Shown here piece by piece: positions 16,900 through 26,895 of a stretch of DNA of 64,000 nt. The notes under the pieces were generated by a model. That model made no database searches, was not told the DNA's origin, and saw nothing but the letters and a program-made list of their open reading frames with translations. Position numbers and translations under genes: made by a program. This DNA is from Aquibium sp. A9E412 (lineage in GTDB: Bacteria; Pseudomonadota; Alphaproteobacteria; Rhizobiales; Rhizobiaceae): NCBI RefSeq assembly GCF_030398335.1, contig NZ_JAOAOP010000001.1, positions 208,707 to 272,706 on the forward strand, read 5' to 3'. Every line of letters begins with the position of its first letter. Positions within the stretch are counted from its first letter, which is position 1.

Positions 16900-17757
16900 T
16901 CAACGGCGGGCGGACGGCCAGCCCCGCATGGCGGCGCGCAGCACCAGCCAGTGGCGCGCGAGCGGCGCGATGCCGGCCGGCCGGACCAGCGCGCCGGCCG
17001 GATCGGCCGCGATGCGCCGCAGATAGGCGCCGACCGGGGCGAGCGGCAGGAAGGCCGGGCGCAGGCTTTGCGGCAGGTCTGCCGCAGCGCGCTCGAAGGC
17101 GGTCAGATGCTCGCGCCCCAGCGCGGCCATGGCGGCGACCGCCCGCGCCGGCCCATCGGCCGTGCCCGCCACCAGCGCGTCGCGGTCGGTGCCGACGGCG
17201 GCCAGGATGTCGGCCGGCACGTAGCACTGGCCGCGCGCGCGGTGCAGCGGCAGAAGCCGCAGCAGCCCGGCGATCGCCTGGGCACAGCCGGCATGGCCGG
17301 CGAGCGCGCCGCTGTCGCGCGCCGCCTCGGCGTCGAGCACGAGCGCCGAGAGCTGGATCAGCGCCCCGGCGGTCTCGCCGCAATAGCCCTCGAGCGCGGT
17401 GCGGTCGGGCATCGGGTCGTCGTAGAGGTCGAAGATGCGCGCCTCGAGATGATCGAGCAGCGCCTTGCGCGGCAGCCGGCAGGCCTGCACCGTCTCGAGC
17501 AGCGCGCGTGCCGTCGGGTGCCCCTGCGCGGCCTCCGGACCGGATTCCGCCTCGATGACGTCGCGCCACCACTGCAGGCGCATCTCGCCGGGCAGCGGCT
17601 CGCTGACACGGTCGCGCACGGCCGCCACCTCGGCGTTGAAGGCGTAGAGCGCCAGCAGATGCGCGCGCGCCTCGCGCGGCGCGTAGAGGGCGGCGAGATA
17701 GCGGTCCGGATCGGCCTGGCGGACGAGCTCGGCCGTGGCGTCGCCGGCGGCGGCCAT
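16900..17757 (-). CDS. Squalene/phytoene synthase-like protein, NDUFAF6 type (catalytic Asp motifs lost)
   Basis: This encodes 285 residues. The all-helical trans-isoprenyl synthase fold is evident (YAPREARAHLLALYAFN, EMRLQWWRD, AGALIQLSAL). Real squalene or phytoene synthases need two aspartate-rich motifs. At the first, where DDxxD is expected, the sequence reads NAEVAAVRD; at the second, AQAIAGLLRLLPLHRARGQ has no Asp. These changes are typical of the NDUFAF6 branch, which in mitochondria helps assemble respiratory complex I. The gene follows a Mth938-like (NDUFAF3-type) gene after 1 bp and shares the yajC-secDF transcript. I infer an assembly or membrane-insertion factor, not a terpene enzyme. 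Confidence 0.85.
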   Translation of the reverse strand: MAAAGDATAELVRQADPDRYLAALYAPREARAHLLALYAFNAEVAAVRDRVSEPLPGEMRLQWWRDVIEAESGPEAAQGHPTARALLETVQACRLPRKALLDHLEARIFDLYDDPMPDRTALEGYCGETAGALIQLSALVLDAEAARDSGALAGHAGCAQAIAGLLRLLPLHRARGQCYVPADILAAVGTDRDALVAGTADGPARAVAAMAALGREHLTAFERAAADLPQSLRPAFLPLAPVGAYLRRIAADPAGALVRPAGIAPLARHWLVLRAAMRGWPSARR

Positions 17758-17758
17758 G

Positions 17759-18151
17759 TCAGTCGACCGCCAGCAGCGCGGCGGCGACCGCCCGGTCCTC
17801 GGCCAGAAGCACGTTGAAGGTGCGCACCGCCGCGCCCGTCGCCATCGGCTCGGCGGCGATGCCGGCGGCGCGCAGGGCCTGCTTCAGCGCGCCCGGCAGC
17901 GGATCGAGCCGCACCCCGGTGCCGACCAGCAGGATCTCGATCTCGCCGGCCTCGGCCATCAGCCGGGCGAAATCGTCCTCGCGCAGCGCCGCGCGGCTTT
18001 GCGGCTCCCAGCCATAGATGCCGGACGGCAGGCACAGCAGCGACCCGCGATGCGACATCTCGGCGAAGCGGAAGCCGCCATTGCCGTAGGCGTCGATCGG
18101 CGCCCGGCCCGGGAAGTGGGCCTGGCGGAACTGCAGGCCGTAGCCGCTCAC
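17759..18151 (-). CDS. Mth938-like domain (DUF498) protein, NDUFAF3 type
   Basis: This encodes 130 residues from a GTG start whose GTGA overlaps the secDF stop. The fold is compact: FRQAHFPGRAPIDAYGNGGFRFAE, GSLLCLPSGIYGWEP and ILLVGTGVRLDPLP are family hallmarks. Human NDUFAF3, a member, is a complex I assembly factor, and bacterial homologues next to secDF have been noted. Here it sits between secDF and an NDUFAF6-like gene. No catalytic residues are known. I infer a role in assembling membrane complexes alongside Sec. Confidence 0.9.
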   Translation of the reverse strand: MSGYGLQFRQAHFPGRAPIDAYGNGGFRFAEMSHRGSLLCLPSGIYGWEPQSRAALREDDFARLMAEAGEIEILLVGTGVRLDPLPGALKQALRAAGIAAEPMATGAAVRTFNVLLAEDRAVAAALLAVD

Positions 18152-20712
18152 TTGGCCGCCAGTCGCCCGGCCTCCTCCTCGCCGGCCGCCTCGTCCTCGC
18201 CCTCGCGGCTCATCTGGCTCGCCCGCATGCGGAACAGGATGAGCAGCGGCGCGGCGATGAAGACCGACGAGTAGGTGCCGATCACCACGCCGAAGATCAT
18301 CGCCGCGGTGAAGGAGCGGATGACCTCGCCGCCGAAGACGAACAGCGCCAGCAGCGCCAGCAGCGTCGTCACCGACGTCATCATGGTGCGCGACAGCATC
18401 TGGTTCATCGACATGTCGAGAAGCTGCGGCAACGGCATCTTCTTGTAGCGCCGCAAGTTCTCGCGCACGCGGTCGTACACCACCACCGTGTCGTTCAGCG
18501 AGTAGCCGACGATGGTGAGGATGGCCGCGATGCTCGACAGGTTGAACTCGATGCCGGTGATGACGAAGAAGCCGATGGTCATGATGACGTCGTGCATCGT
18601 CGCCAGGATCGCGCCGATGGCGAACTGCCACTCGAAGCGCAGCCAGATGTAGACCAGGATGGCGAACAGCGACACGAGCACGGCGATGGTGCCGGCGCGC
18701 GCCAGCTCGCCCGAGACGGTCGGCCCGACCACCTCGACGCGGCGGAACTCGTAGTCCGCCTCCAGTTCGCCGCGCACCTTGGCGATCACCGACTGCTCGG
18801 CGTTCTCGCCGCCGCCCTGCGCCTGGACGCGGATCAGCACCTCGCTCGGATCGCCGAACTCCTGCACCTGCACGTCGCCGAGATTGAGCCCCGACAGCCG
18901 GCCGCGGATGTCGGCGAGATCGGCGTCGCCCTCGACCGCCTTGACCTCGATGAGCGAGCCGCCCTTGAAGTCGATGCCGTAGTTCATGTCGACGGTGACG
19001 AACAGCGCCAGCGTCGCGATCGAGGCGGCCGCCGACAGCGTGAAGGCGAAGCGGCGCAGCCACATGAAGCGGATCGCGGTGTCCTGCGGCACCAGCCGCA
19101 GCGGCGCGCGGGCGAGCTCCTTGGGCCGCTGGCGGCGCACCCACTCGGCGATCAGCCAGCGCGTCAGCGTGTAGGCGGTGAAGACCGTCGTCACGATGCC
19201 GATGGCCAGCGTCACCGCGAAGCCGCGGATCGGGCCGGAGCCGAGATAGAACAGGATGACGGCGGCGATCAGCGTCGTCACGTTGGCGTCGACGATGGTC
19301 GCCAGCGCCTTGGAAAAGCCGGTGTCGACGGCCTGCACGACGGAGCGGCCGTTGCGTCTTTCCTCGCGTATGCGCTCGAAGATCAGCACGCTGGAATCGA
19401 CCGCCATGCCGACCGTCAGCACGATGCCGGCGATGCCCGGCAGCGTCAGCGTGGCGCCGAGCAGCGACAGGATGGCGATGATCATCGTGATGTTGGCCGC
19501 CAGCGCAATGACCGAGAAGACGCCGAGCAGGCCGTAGGCGGCGATCATGAAGACGACGACGAGTACCGAGCCGATCGCCGCGGCGACCTGGCCGGCGTCG
19601 ATGGAATCCTGGCCGAGGCCGGGGCCGACCGTGCGCTCCTCGATGATGGTCAGCGTCGCCGGCAGCGCGCCGGCGCGCAGCAGCACCGCCAGGTCGTTCG
19701 CCGTCTGGGTGGTGAAGTTGCCGGAAATCTGGCCGCTGCCGCCGAGGATGGGCTCGCGGATCTGCGGTGCCGAGATCACCTGGTCGTCGAGGATGATGGC
19801 GAACAGCCGGCCGACATTCTGCTGCGTGGCCTGGCCGAAGCGGGTCGCGCCCTTGGTGTCGAAGCGGAAGGAGACGACCGGCTCGTTGGTGCGCTGGTCG
19901 AAGGTGGCCTGCGCGTCGACCAGGTTCTCGCCCGACACGATCACCCGGTTCTCGATCAGATAGGGCACCGGCGGATCGTCGGTCGAGTAGAGCACCTCGG
20001 TGCCGGCCGGCGGGCGGCCCTCGATCGCCTCTTCCACCGGCATCGACTGGTCGACCATGCGGAAGGTCAGCTTGGCGGTCTGGCCGAGGATGTCCTTCAG
20101 CCGCTCGGGGTCCTGCAGGCCGGGCACCTGGACGAGGATGCGGTCGTTGCCCTGGCGCTGGATCACCGGCTCGGTGGTGCCGAGCTCGTTGACGCGCCGG
20201 CTGACGACCTCGATCGACTGGCTGAGCGCGGAGGCGAGCCGGTAGTCGACGCCCTCGTCGGTGAGCGTGAAGCGCAGCAGGCCCGGCTCGGGCTCGCTCA
20301 GCGACAGCTCGACCAGCGTGCCGCCGCCGAACAGGCCGGAGGTGACCGGCTGGGTGAGCTCGTCGAGCGCCTGCCTGGCGGCGTCGATCTGCCCGGCGTC
20401 GCGGATGCGCACCTGCACCGTGCGGCCGGAGGCCGACAGGCCGGTGTAGCCGATGCGCTCGTCGCGCAGCAGGCGGCGGATGTCGTCGCGCGTCGTCTCG
20501 ACCCGCTCCTCGACCAGCTCCTGCTGCTCGATCTGCAGCAGGATGTGCGAGCCGCCCTGCAGGTCGAGGCCCAGCGTCATCGGCTTGCTCGGCGCCCAGG
20601 CGGGCAGCGACTGGAACAGCGACGGCGGCAGGACGTTGGGCGCCGCGTAGGCGATGCCGAACACGACGGCGAGCCAGATCAGAACCGTCTGCCAGCGCGA
20701 GAAATAAAGCAT
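18148..20712 (-). CDS. secDF: SecD-SecF fusion, protein-export membrane protein
   Basis: This encodes 854 residues. SecD and SecF use the proton gradient to drive late steps of Sec translocation. The N-terminal half is SecD: first helix (VLIWLAVVFGIAY), a large periplasmic P1 domain, the D5-like GLDLQGGSHILLQ motif, and five more helices with the LTLPGIAGIVLTVGMAVDSSVLIFERIREE signature region. The second half is SecF, starting near residue 535 (IRFMWLRRFAF) with NYGIDFKGGSL and GYSLNDTVVVYDRVREN. Fusion is less common in alphaproteobacteria than separate genes, though known. yajC lies upstream; two assembly-factor-like genes follow with overlapping codons. Confidence 0.96.
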   Translation of the reverse strand: MLYFSRWQTVLIWLAVVFGIAYAAPNVLPPSLFQSLPAWAPSKPMTLGLDLQGGSHILLQIEQQELVEERVETTRDDIRRLLRDERIGYTGLSASGRTVQVRIRDAGQIDAARQALDELTQPVTSGLFGGGTLVELSLSEPEPGLLRFTLTDEGVDYRLASALSQSIEVVSRRVNELGTTEPVIQRQGNDRILVQVPGLQDPERLKDILGQTAKLTFRMVDQSMPVEEAIEGRPPAGTEVLYSTDDPPVPYLIENRVIVSGENLVDAQATFDQRTNEPVVSFRFDTKGATRFGQATQQNVGRLFAIILDDQVISAPQIREPILGGSGQISGNFTTQTANDLAVLLRAGALPATLTIIEERTVGPGLGQDSIDAGQVAAAIGSVLVVVFMIAAYGLLGVFSVIALAANITMIIAILSLLGATLTLPGIAGIVLTVGMAVDSSVLIFERIREERRNGRSVVQAVDTGFSKALATIVDANVTTLIAAVILFYLGSGPIRGFAVTLAIGIVTTVFTAYTLTRWLIAEWVRRQRPKELARAPLRLVPQDTAIRFMWLRRFAFTLSAAASIATLALFVTVDMNYGIDFKGGSLIEVKAVEGDADLADIRGRLSGLNLGDVQVQEFGDPSEVLIRVQAQGGGENAEQSVIAKVRGELEADYEFRRVEVVGPTVSGELARAGTIAVLVSLFAILVYIWLRFEWQFAIGAILATMHDVIMTIGFFVITGIEFNLSSIAAILTIVGYSLNDTVVVYDRVRENLRRYKKMPLPQLLDMSMNQMLSRTMMTSVTTLLALLALFVFGGEVIRSFTAAMIFGVVIGTYSSVFIAAPLLILFRMRASQMSREGEDEAAGEEEAGRLAAK

Positions 20713-20790
20713 GGTGCCTCGTCGGTTGCGCTCGCGCAGGCAATCGGGCGCGAATGCGGCTTTCTGTTGACGGCTTCGTCCTGTCGGCGG

Positions 20791-21132
20791 CTACTTCTTC
20801 GCGTTCTGGTTCGCCACGGGCTCGCTCTTCACGCGCACGTCGGCGACCATGCTGCGCACCGCCGTCACCTTGGTGCCGCCGCCGAGATCGACCTCGAGCT
20901 CCGTGTCGTTGATCACCTTGGTGACCTTGCCGACCAGGCCGCCGCCGGTGACCACGGTATCGCCGCGGCGGATCGCGGCCAGCATCTCGTTGCGCCGCTT
21001 GAGCTGCTGGCGCTGCGGCCGGATGATGAGAAAATACATGATCACGAAAATCAGCACAAACGGCAGAATGCTGATGAACAGATCCGGCGCCGAGCCTGTG
21101 CCCGCCTGTGCGAAAGCCGGTGTCACGAACAT
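20791..21132 (-). CDS. yajC: Preprotein translocase subunit YajC
   Basis: This encodes 112 residues. The start ATG at 21132 (MFVTPAFAQAG) follows GGAG and is the conserved N-terminus; an upstream ATG at 21210 would overlap the divergent promoter region. A single membrane helix (residues about 20-40, FISILPFVLIFVIMYF) is followed by the YajC signature LIIRPQRQQLKRRNEML and the beta-rich RGDTVVTGGGLVGKV. It associates with SecDF in the inner membrane. It is the first gene of the yajC-secDF-NDUFAF3-like-NDUFAF6-like operon. Confidence 0.96.
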   Translation of the reverse strand: MFVTPAFAQAGTGSAPDLFISILPFVLIFVIMYFLIIRPQRQQLKRRNEMLAAIRRGDTVVTGGGLVGKVTKVINDTELEVDLGGGTKVTAVRSMVADVRVKSEPVANQNAKK

Positions 21133-21317
21133 GGAGAACTCCCGAGGGGTGGGCGACGCGGGCCGTCCCTCGCCGGCCCCGTCAAGGGTGGCCGGAATAT
21201 AGTCGCTCAAGCCGCCTTTGCAACTGCGCGGGGCGCCGCCCAGGCCGCTTTCCCCTGCCCTGCGGCCATGTTAGAGGCGTTCGCGCAAACGGCGCTCCAA
21301 CGAAACGGGACACGGGC

Positions 21318-22196
21318 ATGAACGATGCGACGCGGATCGGCCTCGGTGCCAGGATCGACCGGCTGATCGCCGCGCTGGAACGGCTGGCGCCGCCGCCGCC
21401 GGAGGCGCCCGATCTCGCCGCGGCCGACTGCTTCGTGTGGGAGGCCGAGACGGGCCGGCTGCAGCCCGTGCAGCGCGTCAACCGCATCGACATCGGCCTG
21501 ATCCGCGGCGTCGACCGGGTGCGCGACATCCTGCTCGACAACACCGGCCGCTTCGCCGACGGCCTGCCGGCCAACAACGTGCTCCTGTGGGGCGCGCGCG
21601 GCATGGGCAAGTCGTCGCTGGTCAAGGCCGCGCATGCCAGCGTCAACGCCGCACGGGCGGACACCGGGACGCCGCTCAAGCTGATCGAGATCCACCGCGA
21701 GGACATCCACTCGCTGCCGGCGCTGATGACGCTGGTCAAGGCGGCGCCGTACCGCTTCCTGCTGTTCTGCGACGATCTGTCCTTCGACCAGAGCGACACC
21801 TCCTACAAGTCGCTGAAGGCCGCGCTCGAGGGCGGCGTCGAGGGGCGGCCGGACAACGTGCTGTTCTACGCCACCTCCAACCGGCGCCACCTGCTGCCGC
21901 GCGACATGATCGAGAACGAGCGCTCGACGGCGATCAACCCGTCCGAGGCGGTCGAGGAGAAGGTGTCGCTGTCCGACCGCTTCGGCCTGTGGCTCGGCTT
22001 CCACAAGTGCTCGCAGGACGAGTATCTCGCCATGATCGACGGCTATGTGCGCCACTATCGCCTGGAGGCCGATCCCGAGACGCTGCGCGCGGAGGCGCTG
22101 GAATGGGCGACGACGCGCGGCAGCCGGTCGGGCCGCGTCGCCTGGCAGTTCATCCAGGACCTCGCCGGCCGGCTCGGCCGGCGGCTCGACGGCTGA
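21318..22196 (+). CDS. DUF815 family AAA+-type ATPase
   Basis: This encodes 292 residues. The Walker A motif is LLWGARGMGKSSLVKA, Walker B follows as FLLFCDDLSF, and sensor-like NVLFYATSNRRHLLPRD is the DUF815 hallmark. The start MNDATRIGLGARIDRLI is chosen over the longer open frame on homology. DUF815 proteins are cytoplasmic ATPases of unknown role; in alphaproteobacteria they lie regularly between yajC and the nlpD/tat block, as here. It is divergent from yajC and convergent with the nlpD-like gene. Confidence 0.93.
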   Translation: MNDATRIGLGARIDRLIAALERLAPPPPEAPDLAAADCFVWEAETGRLQPVQRVNRIDIGLIRGVDRVRDILLDNTGRFADGLPANNVLLWGARGMGKSSLVKAAHASVNAARADTGTPLKLIEIHREDIHSLPALMTLVKAAPYRFLLFCDDLSFDQSDTSYKSLKAALEGGVEGRPDNVLFYATSNRRHLLPRDMIENERSTAINPSEAVEEKVSLSDRFGLWLGFHKCSQDEYLAMIDGYVRHYRLEADPETLRAEALEWATTRGSRSGRVAWQFIQDLAGRLGRRLDG

Positions 22197-22276
22197 GCGC
22201 ATTGGCCGCGCCCGGCGGGCGTGCCGCCCCGCCGGCTCTCCTCATGCAAGAAGGCCCGCCAATGGGCGGGCAGGAA

Positions 22277-22322
22277 GGCCGGTCCGGACTGGAGGTCATG
22301 CGGACCGGCCTGTCTTTTCTTG
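22277..22322 (+). terminator. Rho-independent terminator after the DUF815 gene
   Basis: A perfect 10-bp stem (GGCCGGTCCG 22277-22286 with CGGACCGGCC 22301-22310) with a 14-nt loop is followed by TGTCTTTTCTTG. It lies 80 bp after the DUF815 stop. Confidence 0.8.
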
Positions 22323-22351
22323 CTTGATCGGCCGGCGCGCGGCGCGCCGCA

Positions 22352-23980
22352 TCACTCCAGGAAGCCGAGCGGATCGACCGGGGTGGAGTTCTCGCGCACC
22401 TCGAAATGCAGCTTGGGGCGGTCGGCGCTGCCGCTCATGCCCGACAGGGCGAGCTCCTGGCCGCGCTTGACCTCCTGGCCGCGCTTGACCTTGATCTGGC
22501 TGGTGTGGCCGTAGACCGTCACCAGCCCGTCCTCGTGGCGCACCAGCACGGTGTTGCCGAACTCCTTCAGGCCGTCGCCGGCATAGATCACGACGCCGTT
22601 CTCGGCCGCCTTGACCGGCGTGCCGGAGGGCACGGCGATGTCGATGCCGTCATTGCCGCCGCCGCCGCTGCGGCTGCCGAAGCCCTCGACCACACGGCCG
22701 CGCACGGGCCAGCGCATGCGGCCGATGCCGGTGGCGTCCGGCGCGGCTGCGGCGGTCTGCCGCTCGACCGTCTCGACGGTCTCGTCGGCCGCCGCCGCAG
22801 CGGGCGGCGTCTCGCTGGCCGGCGCGGGCTTGGCGGCCGCCGCGGAGGCGGACTGCGTGCGCTCGGTGCCGCCGGTCGCCATCGTGTCGACCGCGGGCTT
22901 GGCGGCGGCCACCGCGGTGCCGGCCTCGGGCAGGGTCAGCTTCTGGCCGATCTGCAGATAGCCGTCCGACAGGCCGTTGGCCGCCTTGAGGCGGGCGACC
23001 GGAATGCCGGTCTTCTTGGCAATGCCGTAGAGCGTGTCGCCGGAGGCCACGGTGTAGACGCCGCCGGCGGCGGCCGGCGCGCGGCCGGCGGCATCGCTGC
23101 GCGCCTGTGCCTCGGGCGCCGATTCGGCGCGGTTTTCCGGCGGCAGCACGGCGACCGGCTCGCGCGATGCGGGCCCGGGCGCCGGGGCCGGCGCGTCGGA
23201 CCGCCCGCGGCCGGCGTCGGCCGCGGCCACGCGCGGATCGTTGTCGGGCGCGGAAACCGGCGCGCGCGTCGAATAGACATAGGTCGGAATGATGAGCTTC
23301 TGGCCGGCCTTGAGCTCGCCGGCGCTGGCCATGCCGTTGGCGCGCAGGATGGCGTCGGCCGGCACGCCGAAGCGGCGCGACAGGTTGTACAAGGTCTCGC
23401 CCTCGCGCACGGTGAGCGCGGTGCCGCCTGCGCGGTTCCAGCCCGGCTCCTCGGGCTCGGGCGCCGGGGCGCGCTGGGTGACCGGCTGCGCCGCCTGCTG
23501 CGCGGCCGGGCGCGGCGTCGTGCCGGTCGCCATGCCGTCGAGCTGGGCGGGGCGTGCGGCCGCCGTCTGCGTCGGGACGGGCGCGAGCGCCGGCGCGGTC
23601 TCGCCCGGCGCCTGGCTGCGGCCGAGCGGCGCGCGCTGCACGCCGCCGGCGGGCGCGGCAGCCTGCCGGACGGCCGGCGCGGTGCCCTGCCCGGCCGGCC
23701 CGCCGCCGACCAGCGCCTCGGGCCGCACGGCGCGGCGCCGGTTCACCGAGCCGGTATAGGTGGCGTCGAGACTGCCGGACTGCGCCTGGACGTCGCCGGG
23801 GAACGGCTGATCGACCGGCGCCTGCGCGACCTGCCGATTCGGATAGGCCGATCCGGTGAAGAGGCTTTCCTCGAAGCGCGAGACGTCGGAACTGCAGCCC
23901 GCCGCGACGCCGCCGACCAGCAGCACCGCCGCTGTGCGCGAAAGCTCGCGCCCGATCGTCCCCAACCTGCTCGCTCGCAT
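22352..23980 (-). CDS. nlpD: NlpD-like lipoprotein: two LysM domains and a degenerate LytM/M23 domain
   Basis: This encodes 542 residues from the ATG at 23980, giving a compact lipoprotein signal (GGVAAGC); ATG at 24016 is an alternative. Two LysM peptidoglycan-binding repeats (LTVREGETLYNLSRRFGV and VYTVASGDTLYGIAKKTGI) are joined by long Ala/Pro linkers. The C-terminal M23 fold lacks key zinc ligands: the HxxxD position reads NDGID and the HxH position reads KLHFE. This matches NlpD/EnvC-type activators, which lack activity and instead stimulate amidases at the division site. It is the last gene of the tat-serS-surE-pcm block. I infer an amidase activator in the periplasm. Confidence 0.9.
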   Translation of the reverse strand: MRASRLGTIGRELSRTAAVLLVGGVAAGCSSDVSRFEESLFTGSAYPNRQVAQAPVDQPFPGDVQAQSGSLDATYTGSVNRRRAVRPEALVGGGPAGQGTAPAVRQAAAPAGGVQRAPLGRSQAPGETAPALAPVPTQTAAARPAQLDGMATGTTPRPAAQQAAQPVTQRAPAPEPEEPGWNRAGGTALTVREGETLYNLSRRFGVPADAILRANGMASAGELKAGQKLIIPTYVYSTRAPVSAPDNDPRVAAADAGRGRSDAPAPAPGPASREPVAVLPPENRAESAPEAQARSDAAGRAPAAAGGVYTVASGDTLYGIAKKTGIPVARLKAANGLSDGYLQIGQKLTLPEAGTAVAAAKPAVDTMATGGTERTQSASAAAAKPAPASETPPAAAAADETVETVERQTAAAAPDATGIGRMRWPVRGRVVEGFGSRSGGGGNDGIDIAVPSGTPVKAAENGVVIYAGDGLKEFGNTVLVRHEDGLVTVYGHTSQIKVKRGQEVKRGQELALSGMSGSADRPKLHFEVRENSTPVDPLGFLE

Positions 23981-24016
23981 GAGATTAACCCGCACATACC
24001 CGTTACTAACCGGCAT

Positions 24017-24034
24017 GATTAAAGCGCGTTAATC
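24017..24034. promoter_or_regulatory. Dyad-symmetric GATTAA-N6-TTAATC site upstream of nlpD
   Basis: Perfect arms GATTAA (24017-24022) and TTAATC (24029-24034) lie just upstream of the nlpD start region and beyond the pcm 3' end. They resemble CtrA half-sites, but the spacer is six bases instead of seven. Confidence 0.3.
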
Positions 24035-24074
24035 TTACTGTGCGGTTAAGCGAAACGAAGAAAAATGCCTGATT

Positions 24075-24734
24075 CTACAAGGCTTCCGGCAGCCCTTGCG
24101 CGAGCGGCTGCAGGCGCACCGCTCCGATGTCCTCGCGCTCGAAGCGGCTGCCCGTCTTGACCAGCCGGGCGAGCGCCTGCGGGGCGTCGCCCGGGCCGAT
24201 CGGCGCCACCATCACGCCGCCGCTGGACAGCTGGTCGGCGAAGCTGCGCGGCATCTCGGCGAAGGCCGCCCACACGACGATGCGGTCGAACGGGCCGGCG
24301 GCGGCGGCACCCGACAGCCCGTCCTCGCGCTCGACCAGCACGTTGGCAAGCCCCAGCGCCGCGAACCGCTGGCGCGCCTCGTCGGCCAGCGTGCGGAAGC
24401 GCTCGAGCGTCAGCACGCGCGCCGCCAGGCGGGCCATGACGGCCGCCGTGTAGCCGGATCCGGTGCCGATCTCCAGCACGCGGTGGCCGGGTTCGAGCGC
24501 CAGCGCGTCGATCACGCGCGCCTGCAGGTCGGCGCCCTCGACCGCCTCGCCGCAGCCGATCGGCACCATGCGCGGCGACCAGGCGGCCGCCTGCCACTCG
24601 ACCGGCAGGAAGCTCGAGCGCGGCTGCGCCTCCATGGCGGAGAACAGCGGCTTGCCGCCGATGCCGGCGGCGCGCATGCGCAGCATGAAGGCGGCGAAGC
24701 CCTCGCGCTCGTCGAACGGGGCGGTGGCCGTCAT
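24075..24734 (-). CDS. pcm: Protein-L-isoaspartate O-methyltransferase
   Basis: This encodes 219 residues. It methylates L-isoaspartyl residues in damaged proteins, starting their repair. The SAM-binding motif I is VLEIGTGSGYTAAVMA, motif II-like DRIVVWAAFAEMP, and motif III LSSGGVMVAPIG. The N-terminal FLPVEWQ and SPRMVPIGCGEAV regions are the family's substrate-side motifs. It lies between surE and nlpD, the classic surE-pcm-nlpD order also known from gamma-proteobacteria. A second, more distant PCMT gene lies at 50506-51180. Confidence 0.93.
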   Translation of the reverse strand: MTATAPFDEREGFAAFMLRMRAAGIGGKPLFSAMEAQPRSSFLPVEWQAAAWSPRMVPIGCGEAVEGADLQARVIDALALEPGHRVLEIGTGSGYTAAVMARLAARVLTLERFRTLADEARQRFAALGLANVLVEREDGLSGAAAAGPFDRIVVWAAFAEMPRSFADQLSSGGVMVAPIGPGDAPQALARLVKTGSRFEREDIGAVRLQPLAQGLPEAL

Positions 24735-24747
24735 CGGGCCGGGCGGC

Positions 24748-25506
24748 TCATTCCAGCACCTCGGCCAGGCGGTCGCGCACCTCGTGCGCGGTCAGGTCGA
24801 GATGCAGCGGCGTGACGGAGACGCAGTTGTCGCGCAGCGCCGCCTGGTCGGTGCCGCGGCGGATGTTCGGCTTCTGGCGGCCGAAGCGCAGCCAGTAGTA
24901 CGGCATGCCGCGGCCGTCCTTGCGCTCCTCGATCCACAGGCCGTGCGAGAGCTTGCCCTGGCGGGTGACGACCGTGCCGGCGACGCCGCCGGGCTCGACG
25001 GCGGGAAAGTTGACGTTGAGAAACACGCCTTCGGGCAGCGGCGTGTCGATCAGCTTGCGCAGCAGGTCCGGCGCCAGCGCCTCGGCGGTCTCCCACGGCA
25101 CCACGCGGCCCTCCTCGGACACCTGGTAGGCCTGGCTCAGCGCGACGGCACGGATGCCGAGCAGCGTCGCCTCCATGGCGCCGGCCACCGTGCCCGAATA
25201 GGTCACGTCGTCGGCGATGTTGGAGCCGGAATTGACGCCCGACAGGATGAGGTCCGGCGGCGTGTCGAGGATGCGGCGCACGCCCATGATGACGCAGTCG
25301 GTCGGCGTGCCGCGCACGGCGTAGCGGCGCGCCTCGATCTTGCGCATGCGCAGCGGCTCCGACAGCGACAGCGAATGGGCGAAGCCCGACTGGTCGGTCT
25401 CCGGCGCCACCACCCACACGTCGTCGCTGAGCCGGCCGGCGATGCGTTCGAGCACCGCCAGCCCCTCGGCGTTGATGCCGTCGTCGTTGGTCAGCAGGAT
25501 CCGCAC
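24748..25506 (-). CDS. surE: 5'/3'-nucleotidase SurE
   Basis: This encodes 252 residues from a GTG start at 25506 ([16 protein letters not shown]), preceded by a GAGG ribosome-binding site overlapping the end of serS; the upstream frame has no homology. The metal site LLTNDDG (Asp-Asp pair), [25 protein letters not shown] and NVNFP are family signatures. SurE dephosphorylates nucleoside monophosphates. The 4-bp gap from serS and its position before pcm indicate a shared transcript. Confidence 0.96.
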   Translation of the reverse strand: MRILLTNDDGINAEGLAVLERIAGRLSDDVWVVAPETDQSGFAHSLSLSEPLRMRKIEARRYAVRGTPTDCVIMGVRRILDTPPDLILSGVNSGSNIADDVTYSGTVAGAMEATLLGIRAVALSQAYQVSEEGRVVPWETAEALAPDLLRKLIDTPLPEGVFLNVNFPAVEPGGVAGTVVTRQGKLSHGLWIEERKDGRGMPYYWLRFGRQKPNIRRGTDQAALRDNCVSVTPLHLDLTAHEVRDRLAEVLE

Positions 25507-25510
25507 GGCC

Positions 25511-26797
<1,287 letters not shown>

Positions 26798-26895
26798 TCA
26801 GGCTTCCGCTTGCGGGACCGCAGAAAAGGGCCGCGCGCGGCAGGCGGAAGCAAACAGGGAGAATTGCGGCGCGGGGCGCACCGGCCCGGCCGGCG

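Noticed and set aside
16900..17757. Phytoene or squalene synthase for carotenoid or hopanoid synthesis
   Set aside because: Both aspartate-rich motifs are lost and no terpene genes are nearby; the context favours an NDUFAF6-like role.
18592..21321. A 909-residue open frame on the plus strand antisense to secDF
   Set aside because: GC-rich codon bias leaves antisense frames open; the translation is low-complexity (Arg, Gly, Ala) without domains, while secDF on the other strand is clear.
22352..23980. Active M23 endopeptidase
   Set aside because: Two zinc ligands are missing, so I call it an activator-type LytM protein.
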